Positions 16,941 through 24,880 of a DNA stretch of 64,000 nt are shown here, piece after piece. The number at the start of each line of letters is the position of its first letter. Position 1 is the first letter of the stretch. The translations under genes and the position numbers were made by a program. Below the pieces are notes generated by a model, which made no database searches, had not been told where the DNA came from, and worked only from the letters and a program-made list of their open reading frames with translations. Source of the DNA: Mycolicibacterium moriokaense (lineage in GTDB: Bacteria > Actinomycetota > Actinomycetes > Mycobacteriales > Mycobacteriaceae); contig NZ_QQBJ01000020.1 in assembly GCF_003347205.1 (NCBI RefSeq), forward strand, positions 1 through 64,000, read 5' to 3'.

Positions 16941-18232
16941 GAGCCGTCCCGGCCGGGCACCATCATGCCGGTCAGGCCGTCGGCCGGTTCAGTCTGTTTC
17001 GCCTCGGCGGGTAGCGGTGGATTATCCTGTGCCGCAACGCCGCTCGGCGGCAGCGGTGGGATGTAGTCGGGTCTCATCCAGTCTTCGCTATAGGTCACCT
17101 CGTTCGGCCGTGCGGTTGCGCCGACGATGAGGTTCTCGCCCAACGGCGGGAAGTTGTACTGACGGTTCTTGACGATCGGGGCCAAGTACTGCACGCACAG
17201 CTTGGCCGACTGCTCGGCGCCCATGCGGGATGCCGCCTGTATCGCACCGCACAGAAAGGTGATTGGGTCGGCGAAGTTGTTGAAGGCGTAGGCGCCGCCC
17301 ATCGTGGCTTGTGCGGGTTGGTAGGTGTTCATCAGGTTCTGCAGCGCGTTCGGGGCGACGTGCAGCGCTTGCTTGATGTCGTCGAGGCTGGCCGCAAGAG
17401 CCGTCGACACCGGTGCCAGCTTGTCGGCGGCGGCGCCCAGCGACTCGCGGTTGTCGGCGACGAAGCTGCGCACGTCACCTACCACGGCGTCGAGTGCTGC
17501 CAGTGCATCGCCGATCTCGTTCGGGTCGTTCGCCAGCAGCGCACTCGCCGATGCGAGGTTGGCGTTGAGCTGCCGCATCACGTCGCCGCTGTCCTGCAGG
17601 GCCGACACCAGCGTCGCGAGATTCCTCACGGTGCCGAACAGGTCGTCGCTGTGGTCGCTGAGGGCCGTAATCGCCTGTGACAGTTCGGTGATGGTGTGCC
17701 TGATGTTCGTCCCCTGGCCGCGCAAGGCCTCCGCCGTGGTGTGCACGACCGAGCCCAGCGTGCTGACTCCCCCCGGTTCGGTCGGCGCGACCAGCCGGCT
17801 GATTCGTTCGAGCTGCAGTCGCAAGTCGTCCCACTCGACGGGAACGGCGGTGCGGTCCTGGCCGATCACGGCGTTGTCCGGCAACGCGGGCCCGCCGGTG
17901 TAGGCCGGCGTGAGCTGGATGACCCGCGCGGTCACGATCGCGGGGGAGAGGATCACCGCGTTCGCGTCGGCGGGCACCCGGTACCGCGCGTCATACCAGA
18001 ACGTGATCTTGACACGGCTGGGCTGAGCCTCGATCTTGTCGATCTTGCCGACGGGGACGCCGAGGACGCGGACCTCGTCGCCGACGAATATCCCGTTGCT
18101 GTTCGCGAAGTATGCGACCACGGTTCGACGGCTCGCCTGCCCGACGAAGTGCACCAGCAGCATCGCGGCGGCTGCACATGTCAGCACGAGTACGGCGGCC
18201 AGCCCGACACGGTACTTTGCGCGCTTGGTCAT
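16937..18232 (-). CDS. mceD: MceD subunit of an Mce transporter
   Basis: A 431-aa MCE protein with an N-terminal membrane helix (about 10-30), an MCE domain (about 36-115: VVAYFANSNGIFVGDEVRVLGVPVGKIDKIE), the long helical region, and a Pro-rich C-terminus (RPDYIPPLPPSG). It overlaps both mceC and mceE by 4 bp, so synthesis of the subunits is probably coupled. Mce substrates in mycobacteria include fatty acids (Mce1) and sterols (Mce4); the substrate of this system cannot be read from the sequence. Confidence 0.9.
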   Translation of the reverse strand: MTKRAKYRVGLAAVLVLTCAAAAMLLVHFVGQASRRTVVAYFANSNGIFVGDEVRVLGVPVGKIDKIEAQPSRVKITFWYDARYRVPADANAVILSPAIVTARVIQLTPAYTGGPALPDNAVIGQDRTAVPVEWDDLRLQLERISRLVAPTEPGGVSTLGSVVHTTAEALRGQGTNIRHTITELSQAITALSDHSDDLFGTVRNLATLVSALQDSGDVMRQLNANLASASALLANDPNEIGDALAALDAVVGDVRSFVADNRESLGAAADKLAPVSTALAASLDDIKQALHVAPNALQNLMNTYQPAQATMGGAYAFNNFADPITFLCGAIQAASRMGAEQSAKLCVQYLAPIVKNRQYNFPPLGENLIVGATARPNEVTYSEDWMRPDYIPPLPPSGVAAQDNPPLPAEAKQTEPADGLTGMMVPGRDGS

Positions 18233-19455
18233 GGCGCCTGCCCGTCGAGTGGCGGCCCGGGTGGGGGCCCGCCGGGCGGCGGGGCCGGCGGCGGCTCGCG
18301 GTAGGGATAGCGGGCATCACCGGGGCTGCCGGTGATCGCATCCGGCAGGGTCGGTCGTGGTTCGCCCCCCTGTCCGGTGCGGGGGAAGGGCATCGGCAGC
18401 GCCGGCGTGGCCGGCTGGCCGGTCTGCGGATCGGTCAGCTGTGAGGGTGCCAATACGTTCGGGTCGAGGCCCAGATCGGAGAACGCGGCGTCGACGAACG
18501 GCTGGATGAATTGTCCGGGCAGCAGGTTGGCGATGTAGAACTTGAAGAACGGTCCCGACGACATCGATTCGCCCAGCGACATCGCGTACTGGTCGAATCC
18601 CTTGATTGCCTGCTGGATCCGCTCCTTGCGGCCGTCGAGAATCGCCAGGACCTGGTTCAGCTTGTCCAGCGCGGGCGCCAGCGTCTGCCTGTTCTCGGCG
18701 ATCATGTCCTTTATCTGGCGGCTCACCGAGGCGATGCCGGCGGAGATCTCGTCCAGGGCGCGGCTCTGACCGTTCAGCTCGGCCAGCAGCGCGTTGCTGT
18801 CGGCGAGCATCTTCACGATGCTGTCGCTACGCTCCGCCAGCACCGTGGTGACCTTGTTCGCGTCCGTGAGCAGTTTGCGCAACTGGGCATCGCGGTCGTT
18901 CAGCGTCTGCGAGAAGCGCGCCACGCCCTGCAGTGCGACCTTGAGGGCCGGTGGTGTCTGGGAGAACTCGTCGGCCAGCGTCCTCCACGAGTCCGACAAC
19001 GCAGTGGTGTCGAGTCGGCTGATGGTCGCCGTCAGATCGCCGAGGGCATCGGGTAGTTGATAGGGCGACGTCGTCCGGTCGAGGGGAATGGGGCCTGATT
19101 GCCTGCCGTCGCCTCTGGGCGTCAGTTCCAGAACCTTCGCGCCGAGAATGCTTCTCGTCTTGATCGCCGCCTCGGTCCGATTGCCGAGGCGGATGTTCTT
19201 GTCGACCTCGAAAGTGACCAGGACGCGCGCGCCGTCGAGATCGATTCCCGTGACCTCGCCCGCCTTGAAGCCCGACACCTGCACCGCGGCTCCTGCCAGG
19301 AGGCCACCGGCTTCGGCGAAGTAGGCCGAGTAGACGCGGTTCGAGTTGACGAACGGCAGCTTGCCGTAGTTGAGCGCTGCGACAACGGCGCACACGGTGA
19401 TCGCGACGCCGACCGCACCGACGACGATGGGGTTGCGTTCTGCGAAGGTCTTCAT
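18229..19455 (-). CDS. mceC: MceC subunit of an Mce transporter
   Basis: A 408-aa MCE protein: a membrane helix (about 9-28), an MCE domain (about 38-115: YSAYFAEAGGLLAGAAVQVSGFKAGEVTGIDL), a helical region, and a strongly Pro-rich tail (EPPPAPPPGGPPPGPPLDG). The open frame extends upstream, but the ATG at 19455 is chosen because it overlaps the mceB stop as ATGA and leads into the membrane helix (MKTFAERNPIVVG). It overlaps mceD by 4 bp. Confidence 0.9.
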   Translation of the reverse strand: MKTFAERNPIVVGAVGVAITVCAVVAALNYGKLPFVNSNRVYSAYFAEAGGLLAGAAVQVSGFKAGEVTGIDLDGARVLVTFEVDKNIRLGNRTEAAIKTRSILGAKVLELTPRGDGRQSGPIPLDRTTSPYQLPDALGDLTATISRLDTTALSDSWRTLADEFSQTPPALKVALQGVARFSQTLNDRDAQLRKLLTDANKVTTVLAERSDSIVKMLADSNALLAELNGQSRALDEISAGIASVSRQIKDMIAENRQTLAPALDKLNQVLAILDGRKERIQQAIKGFDQYAMSLGESMSSGPFFKFYIANLLPGQFIQPFVDAAFSDLGLDPNVLAPSQLTDPQTGQPATPALPMPFPRTGQGGEPRPTLPDAITGSPGDARYPYREPPPAPPPGGPPPGPPLDGQAP

Positions 19456-20480
19456 CGGGGTGTGCACCTTCCGCTGTCCTGGCCGGCGACCTTGACGTAG
19501 ACGGGTTGTCCGCCTTTGCCGTTCAGCTTCAGGATCAGGTCGCACAGATAGAAGCTGAAAAAGTCGCCGTACAGTCCCTGCCGGTTCAGCATCCGGTAGG
19601 CGTCGGGCAGGGTGTTCAGGAACCGGTCGAAGTACTCGCGGTCGGATAGGACGACGTCTCCCGTTCGATCCGACTCGTGCACAATGCCTCTCAACGGCGC
19701 CCGGCCCTGCGCGAGGAGATCTGCGATGGACGCCGCCGCCGCGTCGGCGTATGCCAGGCCGTTGCGTAGGTCGGATTTGCGGTCCGCCATCGTCGTCAAC
19801 GTCGATGACAATGTGTCGACCGCAGACGCCAACTGTGCACTCTGGTCGCCCAGAGATCCCATCACCGCCTTCAGGTTCGTGATGACTTGCCCGATCAGCT
19901 GATCGCGGTCGGCCAGTGTGTTCGTCAATGCCGCCGTCTGAGTCAGGAAGGTCGTGATCGTGGCGCCTTCGCCCTGCAGAGCCTCGACCAGCTGGCCGGA
20001 CAACGCGTTGACCTGGTCCGGGTCGAGGGCACGGAACAGCGGGCGGAATCCGCCGAGTAAGGCGTCGAGGTCGAGCGCGGGTGCGGTGCGCGACAACGGG
20101 ATGGTGGCCCCGGGTTGCAGTGTCTGGGTGCCCCCTGCGCCTTCCTCGAGTGCCAGATAGCGCTCGCCAATGAGGTTCCGGTAGCGGATCACCGCCCTGC
20201 TGCCCTCGGTCAGCACCACCGAGGAGTCGATCCCGAAGTCCACCAACGCGATTCCGTCGTCGTGGATCCTGATATTGCTTACCTTGCCCACCTCGACTCC
20301 GGCGATGCGGACGAAGTTCCCCTTCTCCAGACCGGACACAGTGTGAAACTCGGCGCTGTAGGTCTTCTCGGTCTCGAAACGCAGTTGAGCGAAGATCGCC
20401 AGCATGGCAGCCATGCCGAATGCGCAGACCGCCAGGAACACGCCGACGCGCCAGATCGCGCCGCGCAGGTTCTCTCTCAT
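19452..20480 (-). CDS. mceB: MceB subunit of an Mce transporter
   Basis: A 342-aa MCE protein: a membrane helix (about 10-30, VGVFLAVCAFGMAAMLAIFA), an MCE domain (about 38-115: YSAEFHTVSGLEKGNFVRIAGVEVGKVSNI), and a helical domain ending FYLCDLILKLNGKGGQPVYVKVAGQDSGRC, typical of MceB. The ATG at 20480 lies 10 bp after the mceA stop, and the longer upstream frame is not used. It overlaps mceC by 4 bp. Confidence 0.9.
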   Translation of the reverse strand: MRENLRGAIWRVGVFLAVCAFGMAAMLAIFAQLRFETEKTYSAEFHTVSGLEKGNFVRIAGVEVGKVSNIRIHDDGIALVDFGIDSSVVLTEGSRAVIRYRNLIGERYLALEEGAGGTQTLQPGATIPLSRTAPALDLDALLGGFRPLFRALDPDQVNALSGQLVEALQGEGATITTFLTQTAALTNTLADRDQLIGQVITNLKAVMGSLGDQSAQLASAVDTLSSTLTTMADRKSDLRNGLAYADAAAASIADLLAQGRAPLRGIVHESDRTGDVVLSDREYFDRFLNTLPDAYRMLNRQGLYGDFFSFYLCDLILKLNGKGGQPVYVKVAGQDSGRCTPR

Positions 20481-20490
20481 GATTCGCCCG

Positions 20491-21939
20491 TCACGGTTGC
20501 GGTGGCGCCGGGTCGGGGAGCGGCGTGGGAGTCGGTTGCAGTTGCGCGGGTGCGGGCACCACGAACGGTTCCGAGCCGGGAGGCGGCGGGCCGGGTTCGC
20601 GCGCAGCCCCCGGGAGCGGCGCCGGCGGCAGGCCGGGCCACAGCGGTGTCCCGTCCGGGGCGTACAGCGCTGCCCCATAGGGCGGGGCGCCGGGGTAGGG
20701 AATCGGTCCGGGCGCGGGGCCGCCCGGATAGCGCACGCTGGGCGGTTCGGGCGCCGCACGGGTGACCGGGAAATAGTTTGCATAGCCGGGGAGCCCGATG
20801 CCGGGATTCGGCCGGATGTCGAGGCCGGTGCCCCAACCTGTGTTCGTGATCAGCTGGCGCACCGGCCAATTGGCGGCCACGTCGGGCAGCGATCCGCATC
20901 CCGGTGTGCCACCGGGCCCGCCTTTGGCGCCGACGACCGGCATGTTCTGCGGGTACCGGTAGGCGTCGGGCCCGAAGAGCAGTGCGCTGTCGAGGATCAA
21001 CGACTTGCCGTTCGCGGCCCCGGTCGCATCCAGATAGCCGGTGTCCAAGGCCTTTTGGGCGCCGAGCAGTGTGCAGGTGAACGTCGGGTTGTACTTGCGC
21101 AGCAGACGGGCGGTGGATTCGAAGGTGGTCACCGCCTCGGTCAAATTCGGTTGGCTCGCGCCCAGCAGATCGATGCCACCGCGGGCCAGTCCGACCAGAC
21201 CGGTGAGCAACGTGTCCAACTCAGGCGCATTGCGAGTCACGGTGGTGCTGGTGGTTCCGGCGGCGTCGAGGGTGGCCAGGATGTTCTGCGCTGCAGCACT
21301 GTACGTTTCGGTGATCTGCTTGATCTGCTGCCGGTCGGCGTCGATGGTCCCGGTCCTGGCGTTGAGCTGGGCGAGCACCGCGTCGGTGTCGGTGATGGCC
21401 TGCCCGATCGTGTCTCCCTGGCCGCGCAGCCCCTCGGCGACCGCGGCGAGTACGGCTGACAGCTTCGCCGGGTCGACCTGCTCGAGGATGTCGGCAACGT
21501 CACGGAACAGGGTGTTGATCTCCGTGCTGACGTTGTCGGACGTGATGACGGCGCCCGCGGACAGCCGCTGCGGGCTGGGGTCGCTCGGATAGACCAGCTC
21601 GACGAATTTTCCGCTGAACAGTGTCCCCGCGCGGATTCGCGCCCTCACGTTGGCCGGGAGGAACTTCATCTGGTCCGGCTCGATCTCCAGCGTCAGGCTC
21701 ACGTGGTCCTGCCCGCCGGTGATCCGGCCCACCCGCCCGATCTGCACGCCGCGCAATTTGACCTTGGCGCCGCGGTCCATCACGAGGCCGGCACGATCCG
21801 TTGCCAGTGTCACCGGAACGTAGGCGCGAAGCGAGCCCGAGAACAGGATCGTCGTGGTCACGATGGTCGCGGCGACACCGACAACGAAAATCGTTGTCCA
21901 CCAAGCGGGATGCATTCCCTCCCTGCGCGGCTCCGACAT
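20491..21939 (-). CDS. mceA: MceA subunit of an Mce transporter
   Basis: A 482-aa MCE protein. A membrane helix (about 13-35) is followed by the MCE domain (about 42-120: VTLATDRAGLVMDRGAKVKLRGVQIGRVGRI), a long helical region, a conserved C-terminal stretch (NPTFTCTLLGAQKAL and WGTGLDIRPNPGIGLPGYANYFPVT), and a Pro-rich tail of about 80 residues. It starts 4 bp after yrbEB. Too little is visible to assign it to a named mce family (mce1, 3, 4 and so on). Confidence 0.9.
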   Translation of the reverse strand: MSEPRREGMHPAWWTTIFVVGVAATIVTTTILFSGSLRAYVPVTLATDRAGLVMDRGAKVKLRGVQIGRVGRITGGQDHVSLTLEIEPDQMKFLPANVRARIRAGTLFSGKFVELVYPSDPSPQRLSAGAVITSDNVSTEINTLFRDVADILEQVDPAKLSAVLAAVAEGLRGQGDTIGQAITDTDAVLAQLNARTGTIDADRQQIKQITETYSAAAQNILATLDAAGTTSTTVTRNAPELDTLLTGLVGLARGGIDLLGASQPNLTEAVTTFESTARLLRKYNPTFTCTLLGAQKALDTGYLDATGAANGKSLILDSALLFGPDAYRYPQNMPVVGAKGGPGGTPGCGSLPDVAANWPVRQLITNTGWGTGLDIRPNPGIGLPGYANYFPVTRAAPEPPSVRYPGGPAPGPIPYPGAPPYGAALYAPDGTPLWPGLPPAPLPGAAREPGPPPPGSEPFVVPAPAQLQPTPTPLPDPAPPQP

Positions 21940-21943
21940 CGCG

Positions 21944-22789
21944 CTATCCGGAGAGGTGAAAGTTGCCGGACTGCCCGTAGACGGACATCGCCACCGCCAG
22001 CAGCAGCAGGGTCAAGACGATCAGCGAGGTTCGGACCGAGCGGCCGACCGCCTCGCCGACCCCCGCGGGACCACCTGATGCGGTGTAGCCGTAGTAGGTG
22101 TGCACCAACATGATCGCGATCCCCATCAGCACGACGGTGAAGAACGACCAGAGCAGATCGGTCGAGTTGAGGAAGGTGTTGAAGTAGTGGTCGTAGACGC
22201 CGGTGGATTGACCGTAGAAGCCGGTGGTGCCCAGCCGGGCGGCCACGAACGCGCACACCATCGCCACGCAGTACAGCGGAATCACCACAACAACTCCCGC
22301 GACGACGCGCGTGGACACCAGATAGGCGACCGAGCGGACCGCTATCACCTCGAGCGCGTCGATCTCGTCGGCGATGCGCATCGCCCCCAGCTGCGCCGTA
22401 GCGCCCGCGCCGATCGTGGCAGCCAAGCCGATTCCGGCGACCGCAGGGGAGATGATCCGCACGTTGACGTACGCGGAGATGAAGCCGGTCATCGCCTCCA
22501 CGCCGATGCCCGCCAGTTCGTTGAAACCCTGCACGGCGATGACCGCGCCTGTCGTCAGCGTGAGAAAGCCGACGACCACCACCGTTCCGCCGATCAGCGC
22601 CAACGCGCCTGTGCCGAGACTCATTTGGGCGATCAGGCGCATGATCTCGGTCCGGTAGCGCACCAGCGCTATCCCGATCTCGCGCACCGACCTGGCGTTG
22701 AAGGCGATCTGCGTCCCCACGCGGTTCCAGCCGCCGATCACCCCGAGCGCTGCGGCGGACATCGCGGAATGCCGGTCGAGCGCGGTCAT
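21944..22789 (-). CDS. yrbEB: YrbEB, MlaE-type permease of the Mce transporter
   Basis: A 281-aa integral membrane permease of the MlaE family with about five or six hydrophobic segments. The conserved cytoplasmic loop AQLGAMRIADEIDALEVIAVRSVAYLVSTR is the site where an MceG-type ATPase would couple. The ATG at 22789 overlaps the yrbEA stop as ATGA; the frame is open further upstream but lies inside yrbEA. With YrbEA it should form the heterodimeric inner-membrane permease that feeds the six Mce subunits. Confidence 0.93.
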   Translation of the reverse strand: MTALDRHSAMSAAALGVIGGWNRVGTQIAFNARSVREIGIALVRYRTEIMRLIAQMSLGTGALALIGGTVVVVGFLTLTTGAVIAVQGFNELAGIGVEAMTGFISAYVNVRIISPAVAGIGLAATIGAGATAQLGAMRIADEIDALEVIAVRSVAYLVSTRVVAGVVVVIPLYCVAMVCAFVAARLGTTGFYGQSTGVYDHYFNTFLNSTDLLWSFFTVVLMGIAIMLVHTYYGYTASGGPAGVGEAVGRSVRTSLIVLTLLLLAVAMSVYGQSGNFHLSG

Positions 22790-23553
22790 TTGAAGCTCGT
22801 GTAGTAGACGGCGGTCGCGAGGACGTTGATGACGAACAACGCGACGAACGAGTAAACGACGGTTTCGTTGACGGCATTGCCGACACCCTGCGGGCCTCTG
22901 CGCACCGACATGCCCTTGTAGCAGGCGATCAGCGCTGCGGCCACGCCGAACAGCGCCCCCTTCACCACACCCAGGATGATGTCGGGCAGCCCGGTGAACA
23001 GGGTGAGGCCCGCCGCGAAGGCGCCCGGGGTGACGTGCTGGACGAACACGGCGAAGCCGAAGGAGCCGACCAACCCGACGAAGGTCACCAACGACACCAG
23101 TGAGACGGCGACCACCGTCGCCGCCAGAACCCGCGGCACCACAAGGCGGTGTACGGGGTCGACGCCCATCACCCGCAGTGCGTCGATCTCGTCGCGGATG
23201 GTGCGGGCCCCGAGGTCGGCGCACATCGCGGTCGCTCCGGTACCCGCGACTACCAGCACGGTGACGATCGGACCGATCTCCGTGACGGCGGCGCCGGCGG
23301 CGCCGGTGCCGGAGAAGTCGGTGGCGCCGAACTCGGTGAGCAGCACATTGAGCGTGAACACGACGAGGACGGTGAACGGAATCGCCAAGAAGAAGGTCGG
23401 GACGACGGCCACTCTTGCCACGAACCACGTCTGCAGAACGAACTCGCGCCAGGCGAAGGGCGGTTTGAACATCGCGACGAGGGTGTCCAGCGCCATGGCG
23501 TAGAAGCCTCCGACGGCTCGGGCCGGCCGAAGGATCCTCTCCGGTGCCGTCAC
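22786..23553 (-). CDS. yrbEA: YrbEA, MlaE-type permease of the Mce transporter
   Basis: A 255-aa MlaE-family permease, first gene of the eight-gene operon. It has the family loop ADLGARTIRDEIDALRVMGVDPVHRLVVPR and about five membrane segments, ending GNAVNETVVYSFVALFVINVLATAVYYTSFK. The GTG start is fixed by a perfect AGGAGG (23561-23566 on the minus strand) 7 bases upstream. It lies 124 bp beyond tRNA-Ala in the same direction. A possible -10 (TACCGT at 23592-23597) lies in that gap. No mceG ATPase, Mce-associated gene or regulator is linked. Confidence 0.93.
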   Translation of the reverse strand: MTAPERILRPARAVGGFYAMALDTLVAMFKPPFAWREFVLQTWFVARVAVVPTFFLAIPFTVLVVFTLNVLLTEFGATDFSGTGAAGAAVTEIGPIVTVLVVAGTGATAMCADLGARTIRDEIDALRVMGVDPVHRLVVPRVLAATVVAVSLVSLVTFVGLVGSFGFAVFVQHVTPGAFAAGLTLFTGLPDIILGVVKGALFGVAAALIACYKGMSVRRGPQGVGNAVNETVVYSFVALFVINVLATAVYYTSFK

Positions 23554-23639
23554 TGGCCGACCTCCTGCGCTGGAGTTAGGGTCAGCGGCTCACGGTATGC
23601 AGCAAAGCCGGCCCGAGCAGGGGTCCTAGGTCACTTTCT

Positions 23640-23659
23640 CCAGAGCACGACGGCTCTGG
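23640..23659 (-). terminator. Hairpin between tRNA-Ala and yrbEA
   Basis: A perfect 7-bp stem CCAGAGC/GCTCTGG (23640-23646, 23653-23659) with a 6-base loop lies about 18 bases past the tRNA-Ala 3' end. No U tract follows on the minus strand. It may end or process the tRNA transcript before the mce operon. Confidence 0.4.
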
Positions 23660-23677
23660 CCAGCGCGAAAACGGTTG

Positions 23678-23750
23678 TGGAGCCTAGGGGATTCGAACCC
23701 CTGACTTCTGCCTTGCAAAGGCAGCGCTCTACCAACTGAGCTAAGGCCCC
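23678..23750 (-). tRNA. alaT: tRNA-Ala (anticodon TGC)
   Basis: On the minus strand the acceptor GGGGCCT pairs with AGGCTCC. The D-arm TAGCTCAGTTGGTAGAGC, anticodon loop TTTGCAA (anticodon TGC) and T-loop GGTTCGAATCCC are all present, in 73 nt. The CCA is not encoded. It follows tRNA-Ile, as in the gyrA-ileT-alaT order of mycobacteria. Confidence 0.95.
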
Positions 23751-23872
23751 GGTTCAGGAAGGTTGGTCGGCGGCAGCGTGCCACACCTCCACGCCATGTC
23801 GCGACCGCACCACGAATACCGCCAGCGCCACCGCCGCGACCAGTAAAACCAGCCTCATGGTGACCCTTTCCG

Positions 23873-23946
23873 TGGGCCTAGGAGGACTCGAACCTCCGAC
23901 CTCTTCGTTATCAGCGAAGCGCTCTAACCGCCTGAGCTATAGGCCC
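23873..23946 (-). tRNA. ileT: tRNA-Ile (anticodon GAT)
   Basis: On the minus strand the acceptor GGGCCTA pairs with TAGGCCC. The D-arm TAGCTCAGGCGGTTAGAGC, anticodon loop CTGATAA (anticodon GAT) and T-loop GGTTCGAGTCC are present, in 74 nt. No CCA is encoded. It sits 60 bp past the DUF3566 gene and is probably co-transcribed with tRNA-Ala. Confidence 0.95.
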
Positions 23947-24006
23947 GTATCGCACATGGCCGAGCGACGAGATTACCGTAACCGCGACGCTTCGCCCAAA
24001 CCGGAA

Positions 24007-24846
24007 TCAGTCGCGGTCGGCCAACGTCACCTCGATACCGCCGACGAGGTCGGTGGTGAGGTTGTAGATGAACACCCCGACGGTGGCCATGGCCGTCAGC
24101 AGCACGATGTTCACCAGCCCGATCAGCGCGGCGCCGCCGAAGATGGTGCCGCTGGACACCAGTTCGCCGCCGGACTGGCCGCTGGCGCTGGTCAGCAGGT
24201 CGCCGACGTTGCTGTTCAGCTTGCTCCAGACGCCCATCCCGCCGAGCACCAGGTACAAGAACGCCACGGCGATCATCCACACGAAGAACAGCGCCACCGA
24301 CAGCACCAGCGACACCTTGAGCGCGCTCCACGGGTCGATCCGCCTGATCTGCATGCTGGCGCGCACCGGACCTGACTGCGTGCGGGCGACCGCCTGGACC
24401 CGGGGTGCAGCCGCCCGCATCGGCGGCTCGCTGCGCTCGGTGGCCTTGCGCTGTGGCGACCGCGACGAGCCCGACAGGTCGGGCAGCTCGCTCGCGTAGG
24501 CCTCGTTGGTGACCGGCTCGTTGCGCGGCGGCGTCGGTGATGGCTCCGCGGCCTCCGGAGCCGCCGTCGACGACCCTCCGGAGATGAACCGGTTCAACCG
24601 TGCGTCCGCGCCGGGAGCATGGCCGGTCGGGCCGCCCCGATGGGGCTCCGGGCGGGCGGATTCGCGAGGGCCGCGAGGCGACGGCTGCTGCGAGGCTCGC
24701 GCCGCCGGTCCGCGTTGCCACGGGGGCACGTCACCCCCGCGGCCCATGGCGTTACCCAGCGATCCCGTCTCCTGGTCGTCGGGCACGGAGCCGTTGCCGT
24801 TACCGTCTGCCGAGCGCGGATAGCCCGCGTCGTTCGGTGAAGTCAC
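24007..24846 (-). CDS. DUF3566 transmembrane protein (Rv0007-like)
   Basis: A 279-aa protein with a long disordered Pro/Gly/Arg-rich N-terminal half and a conserved C-terminal membrane domain (about 170-279). That domain begins [45 protein letters not shown] and ends [19 protein letters not shown], with two transmembrane helices. The function is unknown. The GTG at 24846 is chosen because AAGGAG lies 6 bases upstream and it matches the family start; the frame is open further upstream. It lies 34 bp after gyrA and is probably in the gyrB-gyrA operon. Confidence 0.88.
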   Translation of the reverse strand: MTSPNDAGYPRSADGNGNGSVPDDQETGSLGNAMGRGGDVPPWQRGPAARASQQPSPRGPRESARPEPHRGGPTGHAPGADARLNRFISGGSSTAAPEAAEPSPTPPRNEPVTNEAYASELPDLSGSSRSPQRKATERSEPPMRAAAPRVQAVARTQSGPVRASMQIRRIDPWSALKVSLVLSVALFFVWMIAVAFLYLVLGGMGVWSKLNSNVGDLLTSASGQSGGELVSSGTIFGGAALIGLVNIVLLTAMATVGVFIYNLTTDLVGGIEVTLADRD

Positions 24847-24880
24847 TGGTGGCTCCTTACCGTCGGTCACGTCGCCGGCC

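Noticed and set aside
22786-23428. Upstream extension of the yrbEB frame
   Set aside because: It reads an Arg-rich out-of-frame copy of yrbEA; the ATG at 22789 overlapping the yrbEA stop begins the family sequence.
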